Counted from the first letter of the stretch, positions 21,277-33,701 are shown. The stretch is 64,000 nt of DNA from Ottelia alismoides (GCA_037367405.1 JAZKJV010008260.1:186001-250000); one strand, 5' to 3'. Notes: a model not told the origin generated them from the sequence alone. Made by a program: numbers and translations.

Positions 21277-21635
21277 CTAAGCCTAATGATTAACCTATCT
21301 TAATCATGGATTAGCCACGCTAATCGTGGCTCGCAAATCGAGAAGAAAAGCAAATGAATTGGAGGAAGAGGTCTGGGGAAAGTCAAAGTTTATTACCTCG
21401 ACAGCTGCTCGACGGCGACCAAAAACCGGAGCGAAACGCGGTGCTTGGGCGGCGATACAAGGCGGTGCTCGGCCTTGGAACCTCCTCCGACGTGCCCTCC
21501 TCCTCGCGGACGTCTCCACGGCGTTGTCACCACCTCAGGTCGACCGGAGCGAGGCTTTGAAGTAGAGGGATCGGACTCCTAGAACTGAAGTTCTGGTTAG
21601 TTGGAGAGTTGGTTAAAAATAGTGGAGGTTGAAAG

Positions 21636-21645
21636 CCTTTTATAG
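21636..21645 (-). promoter_or_regulatory. TATA box of B LTR3
   Basis: Sense strand CTATAAAAGG, then CTTTC where LTR1 and LTR2 have CCTTC. It would drive the internally deleted copy. Confidence 0.68.
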
Positions 21646-23048
21646 AGCGATTACTTGGGCTCCAAGCTCGGATCTAAGGCTGGCGATGGAGGTGTTTGTT
21701 AGGAGAAGAAGATCGACGGCTTAGGTTGGCCAGAAGCTTCGCGAAGTGCGTGGGAATAATGGGGAAAGGTGGCCGGTTGAGCAGAGTCTGGTAGACCTGA
21801 TTCTTGGGGAAGAAGAACCCAAGTGCTGACAAGTGTCAACACCTGGTTGGTCCAGAGGCTAAATTACATTGTAAAATAGATAATAAATAGTAGATAAACT
21901 TATTTTAAATAACTATAAACACAAGAAATGTAAATAAATTAATTTTCTAATTTATGATATAAATACTTTTTATAAATAAAAAATACTATTTAAAATATAA
22001 ATATTATATTAATAAATATGTATTTGTAAATAGGTTTTCGATTTTTAATTTAATAAATAAGTAAGTAGAAATTAATTTTATAATTTCGTAATTATTAGAA
22101 TATTAAATAATGTTTGTACAAATTTTTATAGATTTTAATAAGTTAGTTTGCATATTTTAATAAATATGGTTAATATCTAGGTAGTTCATTTTTACCTATA
22201 TTTTGGAGTTTTTGATTTTATTAAAATAATAAATAGTCTCCAAAAATTATGAAATAAATTATGGTGAATCTACAAGATCATGTAATAATTTAAAAATTAT
22301 AAAATAAAGAAAATGATAAATAATGTGCGTTATATAAAATAAATAGGCTAGAAGCCCTTGTTGTCTTTTGGTCCCAAAACCTACTTTTTGCAAACGGACT
22401 CCGAATTCGATGAAACCACCTTTATTAATTAGAAAATATTATTTTATGAACTTTAAAGGTGAGTAGAGTGAAATTGGAGTTCGTATGAGGAAGTTTTGAT
22501 GTTCTGATGTTGAGATTTTGGCAATTTGCAAATTGAGTTTCTTGGCATATATACAGGGTAGTATTTTTAACTTATTTTTATATTTTTATATACATTTTTA
22601 GGAATCATTAGGAAAAGGATTTGGTGAAAAATATATTCATATGAAATAGTTAAAATTCTTTGAAGTTTTATATTTATTGTATAAATAATGAAAAGTGTAT
22701 ATGTGTGTGTTAATTTATTTTTTTAGGTTTTGTTTCCTTATCTCCCCCTACTTATTGGTTTGTCGACCAATCCATGCTGACTTGGTCTCGGGGGTTGGGC
22801 TATAAATATATCTTACAGCTATATTTATATTTTAAGTCATATTATATATATATATACATATATTCAACCTGCCTTTTTGTTTCTTTTCTTGTTCTTTATT
22901 TATTTACATGACTTTAGTGGTTAAAAGTGAATATTTACACATGAATGGTGTTTTGTTAAAATATGAGAATTAATGGATATTTACATGTATTTGTTAAGGG
23001 TTTTAAGACAAAATGCGACAGAAAAGTTAATGAATCATGGATTAATCA

Positions 23049-23053
23049 CATGC
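23049..23053. repeat. Target-site duplication of B, right copy (CATGC)
   Basis: Follows the right end of LTR3 and equals 2709-2713. Confidence 0.9.
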
Positions 23054-24088
23054 CTAGGAGTACCCATGTGGTAGTGAAAAAATAAAGAATAAAATTTTAA
23101 TATTTTAATTAGAAAATAAAAATAAAATATAAACCTAAAAAAATAACTAAATAATGTAAAATAAATAATAATAAATGAAAATGAAATATAACTAATAGAA
23201 TAAGTAATAAAAAATAATAAAGAAATAAATACAAATATAAATAAAATAATTAAAATAATTAAATAAATTAATATACCAAAATGAATAAAATAAAATAAAC
23301 AAATGGGGCCGACATGTGGCAGCTTCAAGAGATGCCACAAGTCAATTCTAGAAATTTTAAAATTTAAATTAAAGAAAAAATAAAAAAGAAATAACAAAAG
23401 GGATCAAATCAAAATGTAGTCAACCCAAAAATTGTTCGTATCAATGAGGTCAACAACTTTGTGAAGGACCTAGAACCAAAAGGAATCATCCGTATAAGAA
23501 GTATTTTTGGTGGTTTATTATATCTACAAAATGCCATTTATAAGTTTCAGTTTTTTTTGGGTTTTTTAAATAACATAAAAATCAAGATAAAATCCAAAAA
23601 ATATAGAAAAATATTTACAATTAAATCTATTTTTTTTATTTTTAATATTAATAAAATAAAATTAGATGTATAGACTATAAATACATACTCAAGTTTATTT
23701 ATTTTCTTTTATTTTTTGCTTCAATTTTTATTTGAATCTCTAAGCATTTTATTAAAATAATAATTAAATAAAATAAATGAAAAAAAGTCAAAAATGATTA
23801 TTTTTTACATGAAATATAAGGTCAACTTAAGTTAATATGTACAATATACAATAGTGGTTCAAATCCCTAGTTTCACATATGAACTCCGATTCTTTTGAAT
23901 TTGGTCTTGTTTTGAAGGCAATTGAACGTGCATTAATTAAAAAGTGAGTGAGTTGAAGTCCATATGAGACTGTGTGAGAGGGTTATTCACGTTTAAAGCC
24001 TTTTAGTCTTGAACTAGGGTTTATGTTTTATTAGTCAATTTTACATGTTAGTATTTTTTGGTATTTTTCATTTATTAGTGTTAGTAAT
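23054..24088 (-). repeat. A1 LTR, part 2, between B and C
   Basis: Continues A1 from CTAGGAGTACCCATGTGG, aligned with CTTGGGGTGGCCACATGG in A2 near 43170. It passes through an A-rich, AAATAAA-type tract (about 23085-23300) and blocks shared with 43430-44210 of A2. It is cut by element C at 24088. No gene. Confidence 0.82.
24084..24088. repeat. Target-site duplication of C, left copy (GTAAT)
   Basis: GTAAT precedes TGATGATTAC. It equals 35206-35210, and the joined flanks reproduce the uninterrupted A LTR seen at 421-500 and 44200-44280. Confidence 0.93.
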
Positions 24089-25593
24089 TGATGATTACAT
24101 ATTATGATGGTATAATATCATACAAATTACATGATAGAATCCCATTAATATCTGACACAAACAACTCAACACCACTTCATCCAGATATTATTTTTCTACA
24201 AATACAATGGGAAAACCACCCCTGAAATGCACAATTAATTAAATGAACAAATTCTCACCGCTACATTAATTACATAATACCACATTTCGATCATTCGATT
24301 AATCATTGAAATACTTTATGTATCAAAAAAATTACATGGTCATTAAACAAAACATCACATTCAACCACACACTTTTATACATCCAATTTGGCTCTACACA
24401 TATTTTGTTGGAAAGACATGGAGAGGGGCTTGAAGGTAATATATCCTTTCTTTATTTGTTGTACATGGGGCACCGCAATTCTCTTTCCCATGCACATGGA
24501 GCACCACAAACCTCACAATTCCCATACATGGGGCCTTACCATACGTATAACTCCCATTGCATTTCCCATGCTTGCATTGATTGCGTTTTGTCTTTATTTA
24601 CCTGAAGATGGCCACCAACACTCATCTATATATATGGGGTCCTCCTCATATGCAGGGGCCATCTCTTCCCCCCTCCCCACTCGTCTCTCTCCCTCTCTTC
24701 TCTCCCTCTCCTCTCCCACATTCTTCACTTTTATTATGTTGCTTTTCTAACTCTTTCTGCAGGTACTCCTCTCTAGCCTTGGTTGTCTGTCAAGTCCTCT
24801 TACTCCTCCTAGCCGCACACTTAAGAGAGGCACCTCAGCCTCCTCCTCGCCGTACGCATAACGGTCGTCCGTTTCTCTCTCCATCGTGCCACCTCCCGCC
24901 AACTAGCCGCAGCCACCTGCGGCCGACGCAGCCGTACGTCACCTCCCTCTTCCTATCCAGCAACAACTCGTGGCCATCTTCATGCATCCGCACGCATGAT
25001 CGTCTCCGTGTTCGTCTTCGTGCTCATTCCCATCTTCGTCGTTGCCGTCGTCTCTGATCTGGATTCCAAAAACTCCAACAGAGAAGAACTCTTTTCTCAT
25101 TTTTTATATCTCATTTGCATTTTGTTATATTCGTTACTCTTGTTTAAGATGGAACACTTATTTGATAATGTCTTTTATCTATTCTAATATGCATCACAAC
25201 TCTCATATCTTTTAATATATTTTGAAATATTGCAGGTGTCATCTTATTTCTTCTATATCTATTTGCGATTCATCTCCCATTCCCTCATTTCGTCGCATTC
25301 GTAACCACAACTGCTCAGTTTAAATTTTCAGAAATACTTTCACTATAGATCGCATTTTCTCATAATTTTCTCTTTTGTCGTAAGAAATCAAAATTTGAAT
25401 CAAGTTTTAAAGAAGAAGAAAAAAGTGAGTTTGCTTAGTCCCTGCGGATATGAACCTCTAATTACTGCATACATTTTCTCTATAATCTGATCATGCTCGT
25501 AGTTGTAATATTATTTGTTTGACCTTGATGATTCGTGGTAATATAATGACTTGATAAAATGATCTTTTTAAACTGCAAAAAATCTTGTAAACA
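24089..25593 (+). repeat. C 5' LTR
   Basis: TG..CA termini, bounded by GTAAT on the left and the PBS on the right. U3 runs to the TATA box at 24627; a C-rich TC tract follows (about 24655-24720), then a GC-rich leader and an AT-rich U5. Short frames in it are shared with the 3' LTR but are not convincing genes. Confidence 0.94.
24627..24634 (+). promoter_or_regulatory. TATA box of C 5' LTR
   Basis: TATATATA in the context ATCTATATATATGGGG, identical at 34244-34251 in the 3' LTR and about 25-30 bp upstream of a pyrimidine-rich likely start region. Confidence 0.65.
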
Positions 25594-25596
25594 TTT

Positions 25597-25614
25597 TGGC
25601 GTCGTTGTCGGGGC
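25597..25614 (+). promoter_or_regulatory. Primer-binding site of C
   Basis: TGGCGTCGTTGTCGGGGC lies 3 nt after the LTR. It resembles the tRNA-Asp complement used by Athila elements (TGGCGCCGTTGCCGGGGA), with two C-to-T changes and one end change. Confidence 0.88.
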
Positions 25615-26586
25615 TTTGGCAACATTTGTAATTTTTCTTTCTTTGTTCTTATCATATTGTTCATCTTCTGATCCTTGCCATTTTTATTTTCAAGTACTTG
25701 GATTCCAAAAAGAGAAATAAAAAATGAAGGCGATGATTCTTGCATTTTTATTTTAGTAGCGAACTTTTAATTTTCCTAGACATTTTTTGTAATTCCCCCC
25801 CTCCTTCTCGGAAAAGCTCGCCATCAACGTGATAAAATATTACGGATTAGCACCAGAAGTGCAGGCACTATGAGCTTCTCTTTCTCTTAGGAATTTTAGG
25901 TTTTTAAATTTTTGCATTTATTTATGCTCTGAATTAAACCAAAAAAACTTAAAAAAGAGTTCTTGATTACATCATCTTTGTAGTCTTCTCCCTATGATAA
26001 CCTAAATCAAAGACCACCAAAATCGTGCTTGATCACATTAAAAAGATAAGCTCGAAAGATCACCGGAGTGATCCAAGCGAAAGCGGACAAAAATTTGAAT
26101 GCTTATTTGAAGCACATGGTAAATGACACAAAACTCACAAGCACATAGAACCCTAGGATAGAGACAAAAATCACTGGTGCTATGTGGGATTGCAGAGAGA
26201 AATCGTAACTCCTCGACACGTTGGGCATAGGTTCTTGTAGGAAGAACAGATCATTGATCTGAATACCGCACCCTCGATCCCCCAGCCGGATTAGGACATC
26301 GATTTCTCACAATCTTTGACACCCACCTCTTCATTAAGGACTCCTAATTCTTTGATAACATTTATAGAATAACTAAATTAAAATCGAAAAGATTACTGCT
26401 TCCGCGGCAATTTTTTTGTGAGTAGGTGAATCAACAACTTGTCTGGTGTTTGTGCTATGTATGCTAGGTCGTAGGTCTCTGAAAAATCCATTGCAACAAC
26501 CCTTAGATTACGATCCGATCTATAGACCAAAATCTCACCCATCTTTTTCGAGTGAAAAATATGAGAACACAACATATATAGCTAAT
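25615..26586 (+). other. C untranslated leader
   Basis: About 1 kb between PBS and gag. AT-rich with no recognisable frame of sense orientation; several short direct words but no clear repeat. Confidence 0.6.
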
Positions 26587-28062
26587 ATGGGAGAAGAAAA
26601 CTGACCAAATCCCATGGACCTCATCCTCTAACAATTACAGCTTCTGTTAGAGGAAAATGCCACCATTCGTCGAGTCATAGTTCCTCAGAATAGGGGACCA
26701 CCCATAAGCACACATTACAATCCGGCCCTTGAAGATCTAGTTCATTGTGTCCAGATCCCACCTGAGGTAGCAGACTTTGAAATCACACCTACATCCGTCC
26801 CTCTGATCCCAAAATTTTATGAACTCGAAAGTGAAGACCGTTTTCTTCATATCCAAGACTTTCGAACAACTTGTGACACAATGAGTATCCCCTAGGATAG
26901 AAAGAGAATACATCTACATGAATGCCTTCACATTCTCTCTAAAAGAACGATCTCGACAGTGGTTCTGGAATTATGGGACCCCTATCACTTCATGCGATAC
27001 ATTGATAGAAGCCTTTAAAAAAAATTCTTCCCCGTAGGAAAAACCAATGCACTGAGACAAGCCATATCTTCCTTCAATCAGAAAACCAACGAACCCATTC
27101 ACGAGGCTTGGGAACGCTTCAAAGAGCTACTTAGGAAATGCCCTCATCATGCAATCGCAAAGTGGAAATTAGTTCAACTATTCTATGAGGGCATAAACAC
27201 ATCTTTCAAGAGAGTCGTAGATGGATCATGTGATGGTAACTATATTAACCGTGCCGAACACTTTGTGTGGACATTATTTGAGAACATGGCTGACAACTCA
27301 GAGAACAACTCTTCTATTAAGCAATATAGTGGCCATGTGAAACAGTACACAGAGTCAACAAAGAGAAAACCATCACTGAGTCGATCGAGGAAAACAAAGA
27401 TAAATGGAAAACTCTATCCATGCAAATGGACCTTATGACCCAAGCCATAGGAAATTTGGCTATGAGCAATGTCTCGAACAACGTCTGTGGTGTCATTTCT
27501 AACCCCATCATTCAAGAAGTTGGCCACACCCCATTCACCTATAATCAAGACATGACCCCTGAGACTGTGAATTGGGTACAAAGAAATCAAGGATGTCCAT
27601 ATTCAAACACCCAAAATTCAAGATGGAGAGAACAACAGAATACTAGGTGGAAAGGACAATAAAACAACCACTATCAGCCCAGACAACCGATAGCACCAAC
27701 AGTGACCAAACCACCCACTACTGCTATGAATTTTGATGCCTTGGCTCAAGCTATACAACAGCTTACCATAGCACAATAACAGGCCATTGAAGCTCAACAA
27801 CAAGCCAACTCTGAGAATGCCCGGCAATTTGCCAAGATCAGGTCTTACATCCCAGCCTTGTCACCTTAACCTTTGCCAAATCCCAACACCAACAAGGCCA
27901 GCTCATCTAGAGTACTCCAAACTCGACCACATGTCGGGTCTTTCACCTCACCACCTTACTTCCAAAACCAAAATCAAGGATTTTTCACACCTCCTAGGAC
28001 AAACCATTCAAACCAAGGGACCACACAGCAAGAACCTATGAATCAAGTGAATTTTAAAACCT
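26587..28062 (+). pseudogene. C gag, broken
   Basis: Begins at an ATG followed after four more codons by TGA; further stops and frameshifts follow. Recognisable Athila gag words appear in pieces: LKERSRQWF, then FFPVGKTNALRQAIS, EPIHEAWERFKELLRKCPHH, VQLFYEGIN. A Thr/Asn/Gln-rich C-terminal part follows (open at 27420-27662 with MTQAIGNLAMSNV and VGHTPFTYNQDM). No zinc knuckle was seen. Gag would form the virus-like particle; this copy cannot make it. Confidence 0.82.
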
Positions 28063-28096
28063 AACTTGTTCAAAACAATCTGCTAATGGTGTAACT

Positions 28097-28549
28097 ATGA
28101 GAAATAGGAAAACCACATCTTCTTTCACCAGAGCGCTTGCTTTTGAGGATCAAATAGAAATTGAAGAAGAGATTGATGATGAAGAAGAACCAATTGAGAC
28201 AGCCATGCTTCCTCCTTCCTCCCCAACCATAACCATCCCCTTTCTTGGAGCTCTTCACCGAAGAAAGACTCGATCATCCACAATCGATCCGGAGCTAGAA
28301 GAACTGTTCTCAGACATTGTCATCGAAATCCCGCTCCTGAAAGCCCTCGAACAAGTCCCAGCCTTCTCCCGCTTCTTAAAGGAAAATGCACACCAAAGCG
28401 GAAATCAAAGTGAAAGAATAAGAAAGATCAAGAAACCACTGAAAAGTATGTGCTTCCACGAGCCACATCAAATGTCATTTCCTAATTCCTGCCCACCAAG
28501 AAGAAAGATCCAGGTGCACCCTTGGTTAAATGCACAATCAGTGACTTGA
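28097..28549 (+). pseudogene. C gag-protease linker
   Basis: An open frame of 150 codons: an acidic segment (EIEEEIDDEEEP), then IPLLKALEQVPAFSRFLKEN, the block that also precedes protease in B (IPLHDALDQFP) and E. Its C-terminal end runs out of frame with the protease that follows, so a frameshift lies near 28480-28520. Confidence 0.75.
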
Positions 28550-28850
28550 TTTTCGAGCGCACTCTATTCGATAATGGAGACTCGATTAATCTCCTCCCTA
28601 CTTCTATCCTAGAGCACTTTGACTTAGGGAAACTAAAACTTGTCTCAATGATTTTACAAATGGCTGATCGTTCGGTGAAGAGACCAATAGGACTTCTTGA
28701 GGATGTCATAGTTACAATTCAATGACATTAATTTCGTATGGACTTTGTTGTGATGGATATGGATCCCGCTAACATACTGAGTGAAAAACCCATCATTCCG
28801 GGAAGACCCTTCTTAGCCACTGCTAAAGCACATTTTGAAAAAAAATGAAT
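28522..28850 (+). pseudogene. C aspartic protease
   Basis: Active site LFDNGDSINLLP (Ser of D-x-G-S changed to Asp), followed by ADRSVKRPIGLLEDVIV and, after a TGA near 28724, MDPAN and GRPFLATAKA in continuing pieces. Order and words match B. The altered active-site residue and the stop make it inactive. Confidence 0.8.
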
Positions 28851-29495
28851 GGCAAGATCGTCCATATTGATCTTATCATACCCACTTCTGTTGACTCCGA
28901 GACTGAAGACTGTGGTTGGATAGATAGTTGTGATGTCCTTGACATACAAGATGACTTTGCTCCTATCCATCTCTCTAAAGATCCTTTAGAGGTTAGTCTG
29001 AACACCTCTAGATCCACTTATAAGGATACCTCTCATGAAATTGCCACATACAATCTGAATCTTGCACTCGAAGCTCCACCATACCCTCTCACCAGACAAG
29101 AAGTTGATGAGCTTGGTAATGCTTAGGACACACTAAACTCTGAAGTTGCATTGACCTCATCCATGATCATGCCCATGATGGAGCCACCTTTTGAGACCAT
29201 TTCTTTAATAGATTCATTAGAAGAAACTACACCTCCGACTCCAACGACATCCATTGTCGGAATGAAACCCCTACCCCAAGATCTGAAGTATGCTTTCCTT
29301 TATGATGCACACACTCTACCAATCATCATCAATTCCAACCTAGATCACACTCAGGAAAACAAACTCATGGAGGTTTTGAAAATAAATTCCCAGGCTATTG
29401 GATGGAAGATAACTGATTTGAAAGGAATAAGCCCGACATTCTGTACATACCACATATATCTGGAAAATAATAGTAAACCCTCTCGAGAAATGTAA
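28851..29495 (+). pseudogene. C protease-RT linker
   Basis: Two open pieces (28845-29126 and 29151-29495) separated by a TAG. The second contains LKYAFLYDAHTLPIIINSNL and QAIGWKITDLKGISPTFC, the conserved Athila block before RT, also seen in B (RKAIGWTVSDLRGINP) and E. Confidence 0.78.
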
Positions 29496-30290
29496 AGACG
29501 GTTAAATCCCAATCTACGAGAGGTTGTGAAGAATGAAATCTACAAGTGGTCAGTGCGTGCATCATTTATCCTATTGATTATAGTCCTTAGATCAGTCCTC
29601 TCCGGGTTGTCCCCAAGAAAGCTGGATTGACGATTATCAAAAATGAAAAAGGAGAGGAAATACCCACCCGAGTAGCTACATCTTGGAGAGTTTGTGGTTA
29701 TTATAGTAAACTCAACAAGGCTACCAAAAAAGATCATTTCCCACTGCCATTCATTAACCAATTCATCGATAAGCTAGCCGGAAAAGAATTCTTCTGCTTT
29801 TTGGATGGATATTCTAGTTATAACCAAGTGGCCATAGCACCAGAAGATCAAGAGAAAACCAATTTCACTTGTCCCTTTGGGACTTGTGCCTTTCACCGCA
29901 TGCCTTTTGGATTATGTAATGCCCCAGAAACCTTTAAATGGTGCATGATGGGAATTTTCACCGATATGATCGATAATTTCATGGAAGTATTTATGGATGA
30001 TTTCCCTATTTTTGGTGACTCTTTTGGGGAAATACTCGGTTTTTGGATAGTGTCCTACAAAAATGCATTGAAGTAAATCTGATATTATCTTGGGGTAAAT
30101 CAAACTTCATGGTGAAGCAAGGGATTATGTTGGGACATATTGTGTCAAAGAAGGAGATGGAAGTGGATCCAACGAAAATTGAGACATCACCCACTTCGGC
30201 CAACCCGTGAATATGAAAGGAGTTCATTCATTCCTAGGTCATGTCTGTTTTTACAGCCAATTTATCAAGCATTTCTCGAAAATTTCCTGC
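29496..30290 (+). pseudogene. C reverse transcriptase
   Basis: The open part 29627-30076 carries PLPFINQFIDKLAGKEF, the catalytic [27 protein letters not shown] and the FMDD box. The N-terminal part (29496-29626) and the thumb after 30076 are out of frame or stopped; HSFLGHVCFYS is still readable near 30220. VCVDYRKLN has become VCGYYSKLN. Frameshifted and dead, though the polymerase Asp residues remain. Confidence 0.87.
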
Positions 30291-30384
30291 CCTCTCACCA
30301 AACTACTTGAAAATGACCAAGATTTCACATTCGCCGAGGAAGCATTTGAATCCTCATTACACTAAGGAAAATCATCACTGAAGC

Positions 30385-30775
30385 ACCCATACTACAACCC
30401 GCTGATTGGAACTGTGAATTTGATGTCATGTGTGATGCTTCTGATTATGTTGTTGGGGAAATATTGGGTCAAAGGAAAGATGGAAAACCCTATGCCATCC
30501 ACTATTCCAACAAAACCCTGGATGATGCTCAAAAGAACTACACTGTGATTGAGAAAGAACTGCTGACTGTGGTATTTTCACTAGAGAAAATTAGATCTTA
30601 CATCTAGGTTCCCATATCATAATCTACAAATCACTCTGCTCTCAAATAACTCTTCACAAAGAAAGATGCCAAGTCTAGACTGATTAGGTGGGTGGTGTTG
30701 CTACAATAATTTGACCTAGGAATCCAAGACAAAGCAAGAGCAAAGAATGTCGTAGCTTATCAGTTATTGAGGCTC
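30385..30775 (+). pseudogene. C RNase H domain
   Basis: Readable as [36 protein letters not shown] and KKDAKSRLIRWVVLLQ, with internal stops. The catalytic Asp of the YTDH motif is lost (IYKS), and the final DHLSR is YQLLR. Dead. Confidence 0.82.
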
Positions 30776-30882
30776 CCCTCATCATCTTCCCTAACAGATA
30801 ACGTGGTCCCAATTTCTAAAAGTTTTCCTAATGAGAATATAATGTTTGTCTCTCAACTCCCTTAGTATGCAAACATCGTCAA

Positions 30883-32138
30883 TTGCCTTACCACTACCAC
30901 ATTGATGACTGGACGAAACATAAGAGAGACAAAACCAAGGCCCAAGCTCAATACTATCATTGGGAAGAACCTCTTCTCTTCAAAGAGGGCACTGATTTAA
31001 TTTGGAGGCATTGTATCCCTGAATCTGAAGTCTCTAGTATCCTATCTCACTACCATACTTCTGGGGGTGGAGGACACCATTCAGGGAAGTGCACAATCGC
31101 TAAGGTCTTACAATGTGGTTTCTACTGGCCTATACTCTTTAAGGATGACCATCATTTTGCTCAATCTTGTCATGCCTGTTAGACCAATGGAACAATGACC
31201 CAATGCAATATGATGCCCTCCATCCCGTACATATAGTCGAAATCTTTGATACTTGGGGAATAGACTTCATGGGACCTTTCACCGCATCACAAGGCTATCA
31301 ACATCATACTCGCCGTTGACTACGTGTTCCGTTGGGTTCAAGCCATTCCTACTCGTGCTGCTGATAGCGCCACTATTGTCAAATTCCTGACCAACCTTTT
31401 CTCTCGATTTGGATTACCAAAGGTGGTCATTAGTGATGGTGGAACCCACTTTCTGAATGCTTTAGTAAAGAATTTACTTAAGAAGAATGGAGTCGAACAC
31501 CGTGTCTCAACCGCCTATCACCCATAGACAAATGGAATGGTTGAGCTGCCAAACCGAGAAATTAAAACCATACTCTAGAAAATTGTCCGCTTTGATCGTA
31601 AAGACAGGTATCAACACTTACCTTATGCTCTTTAATCCTACCGTACAACCTTTCGCAACCCTTAGGAATGAGCCCATACATATTGGTCTATGGAAAGCCA
31701 TGCCATTTACCCGTTGAGATTCACCACAAATCACTCTGGGTGATCAAGAAAAGCCATTTGGATTATGATGAGGCTGGAAAAAGAAGATTATTGGATTTAT
31801 CTGAACTAGAGGAATTAAGATCACAAGCCTATGACAACAACTTGTTGTACAAAGAGAAAATTAAAATATGGCATGCTGCGAACATTTCAAAGAAAACATT
31901 TCAGGAAAATAAAAAAGTATGGCTTTTCGATGCAAAATTGAAACTATTCCCAGGAAAGCTGATATCGAAGTGGAAAGGACCATATACTGTAACACAAGTC
32001 TTTGATAATGACTCAATAGAAATATGTGACCCACACACCAAAGCCACTTTTAGAGTCAATGGTCAAAGACTAGAACCTGTTGTTGAACCATCTGGTCCCA
32101 TGCCTATCTGCACAACATATCTTCTGCAGGAAAAGTAA
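30883..32138 (+). pseudogene. C integrase, in three frames
   Basis: Zinc finger HHSGKC...SCHAC (open 30883-31182), WGIDFMGPF near 31255, ISDGGTHFL in the open piece 31324-31527, then a stop and NGMVELPNREIK in the same frame. Zinc ligands and all three catalytic acidic residues are still present; frameshifts and stops break it. The C-terminal domain is intact in the last piece (31668-32138), with KIWHAANISKK and KVWLFDAKLKLF, ending at TAA. Confidence 0.87.
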
Positions 32139-33688
32139 GCCACAATATCGCCGAGCTGAGGCATTAAATCATGCATTCTCGTGTGTCCCTCCTCACAGGT
32201 ATCTTTTATCTTTACTCTTTTTTCCACATATTTTTACTGCATTGCATTAGATAAGTATGGTGGTACACCTCTAAAAAAACCCAACAAAAACAAGAAAATA
32301 CATTTTCACATTACTCGCCCAAATCTTTTGGTCCTCTAAGTCATTGACTTCACCATGAGGACATGGCTTCTGATAAGCATGGGGGGTGTCATCATATTTT
32401 TCAAAAAAATAAACATCATAAAATCTTATCAAAAAAACAACCAAAAACATGTCCTTCCTTCCCTATTTTTATCCTACATTGGAGAAATCAGTTCTTCATT
32501 GCATACATCATAGACAGAAGCTGAGTTGACCCTAATCCACTTAATCACATCAGAATTTCACTAGGCATGAGTTTTTAAGCTTTCTTCAGGTCCATATGGA
32601 CTTTATTCTCTCAGTTCCACTAACTCTACTGGTGAATGGATTTCTGTATCTAGGTAGATCACCTGAGCAACTAGTAGCACTCTTAAACTCATCAATGGAT
32701 ATTAAGCAATAGCACATTCCACTTAGCTTGATTGAGTTTATTTTACGAGATACAATTACAATCTAGCTGAGGTGAGGAGTTGTCCTCTTGGTTGTGCCAA
32801 TGCCTGAACCTTGTCTATAGTCAGTGAAGGAACTTGACTCAGGAGCAACATGATCTCTCTAGTCTAAGTGTGTCAACAAATAAGCCAGTATCATACCTCC
32901 AAAGTCAATATTAAGCCGATACTACCTTTGATGCCAAACTCAAAGCAAAAACACCAAAAAAAGGCATATCACAATGCAAAAGAATGCCCAAAACAACCAA
33001 TCATGCAAAGATGAGAGAAGCAAAAGCAATGAAAGAAAATCACCAAATAGCCCTTCTCCACCTACAAGCTGTGGTAGTAGCCCAATGATGCTACTAATTT
33101 CTTAAAAGAGGCTCAAAGAGGCAAAGGGTTATGCTCTGCAAAAGGAAACAAATGAACAGACCAAAGCAGTCTACGGAAAACCCCGAAAATTAGGTCCCAT
33201 TCTCCAATGAATTATGCCCTATTTTTTATGCTGACATACATTGGTGAAAAGAGAATATGCCTGAATACAGGTGAGGAATGAGACTATATGTGTAGGGAAT
33301 CATTCGGTACCTTGATAGATTGTGTTGATTAGCTCGTTCTCTTGACTCACGAAAGCTAAAATATCATGAACACTGTTTATATCCAGTCAAGATCAAAGAG
33401 AATACTTTGTATTAGACTGGTCTAACTTGATCGACTTTCTGAAACCATTTCGATTTTGTTGGAACTGAAAGATTGTTGAAACTACAAACTCAAGTCAAGT
33501 CGATAATTCGAACAAATCTTTAATACATGGGTCGACTCTTCTGAAGTTTGTGTATTTGTGTAGTTTGGATATGAAAACTCAAAGACTTGGTGGGTGTGTC
33601 TGCAGCAAACCCTCACCCGGTCCACCTTGATTATTTCCCTCGTTCCTCATTATTATTTATCTTATTCTTGATCGAGACTAGCAAGATT
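32139..33688 (+). other. C 3' untranslated interior
   Basis: About 1.5 kb after integrase without a convincing frame and without an env-like gene. It contains a second polypurine-like tract (32374-32388) and the phrase CTTAATCACAT near 32540, shared with the 3' interiors of E and F. Confidence 0.7.
32331..32388 (+). promoter_or_regulatory. Internal polypurine-like tract with GAGGACAT hairpin (C)
   Basis: GTCCTC (32331-32336) can pair with GAGGAC (32357-32362). AAGCATGGGGGGTG follows at 32375-32388, nearly a copy of the terminal PPT AAGCATGGGGTG. The same GAGGACAT box and tract order is seen in B, E and F. Confidence 0.6.
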
Positions 33689-33701
33689 TAAGCATGGGGT
33701 G
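33689..33701 (+). promoter_or_regulatory. 3' polypurine tract of C
   Basis: TAAGCATGGGGTG directly before TGATGATTAC of the 3' LTR. It contains one T and one C among the purines, like the tracts of A and B. Confidence 0.8.

Larger units (their letters stand above)
2714..23048 (-). mobile_element. Athila-type family B, three-LTR compound element with TSD CATGC
   Basis: Seen: three LTRs of about 3.1 kb in minus orientation (2714-5837, 15255-18302, 19924-23048). The left interior (5838-15254) carries complete gag-pol; the right interior (18303-19923) holds only the 3' untranslated part. One 5-bp duplication bounds the whole block, so it entered as a unit or grew after entry by unequal recombination. 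LTR1 and LTR3 are nearly equal in length and differ by only a few percent by eye, so it is young compared with A, E and F. LTR2 lacks its outer 75 bp and the adjoining primer-binding site. Confidence 0.88.
19924..23048 (-). repeat. B LTR3
   Basis: 3125 bp, full length. The left terminus is CGATGAGGC where LTR1 has TGATGAGGC, and the right terminus is GATTAATCA where the others have GATTCATCA. Followed by the TSD copy CATGC. Confidence 0.88.

Noticed and set aside
23035..23397. Hydrophobic 120-codon frame
   Set aside because: Same A-rich tract in A1; composition artefact.
32139..33688. Env-like gene expected in some Athila elements
   Set aside because: No frame, signal peptide or membrane segment of useful length was found between integrase and the 3' LTR of C.
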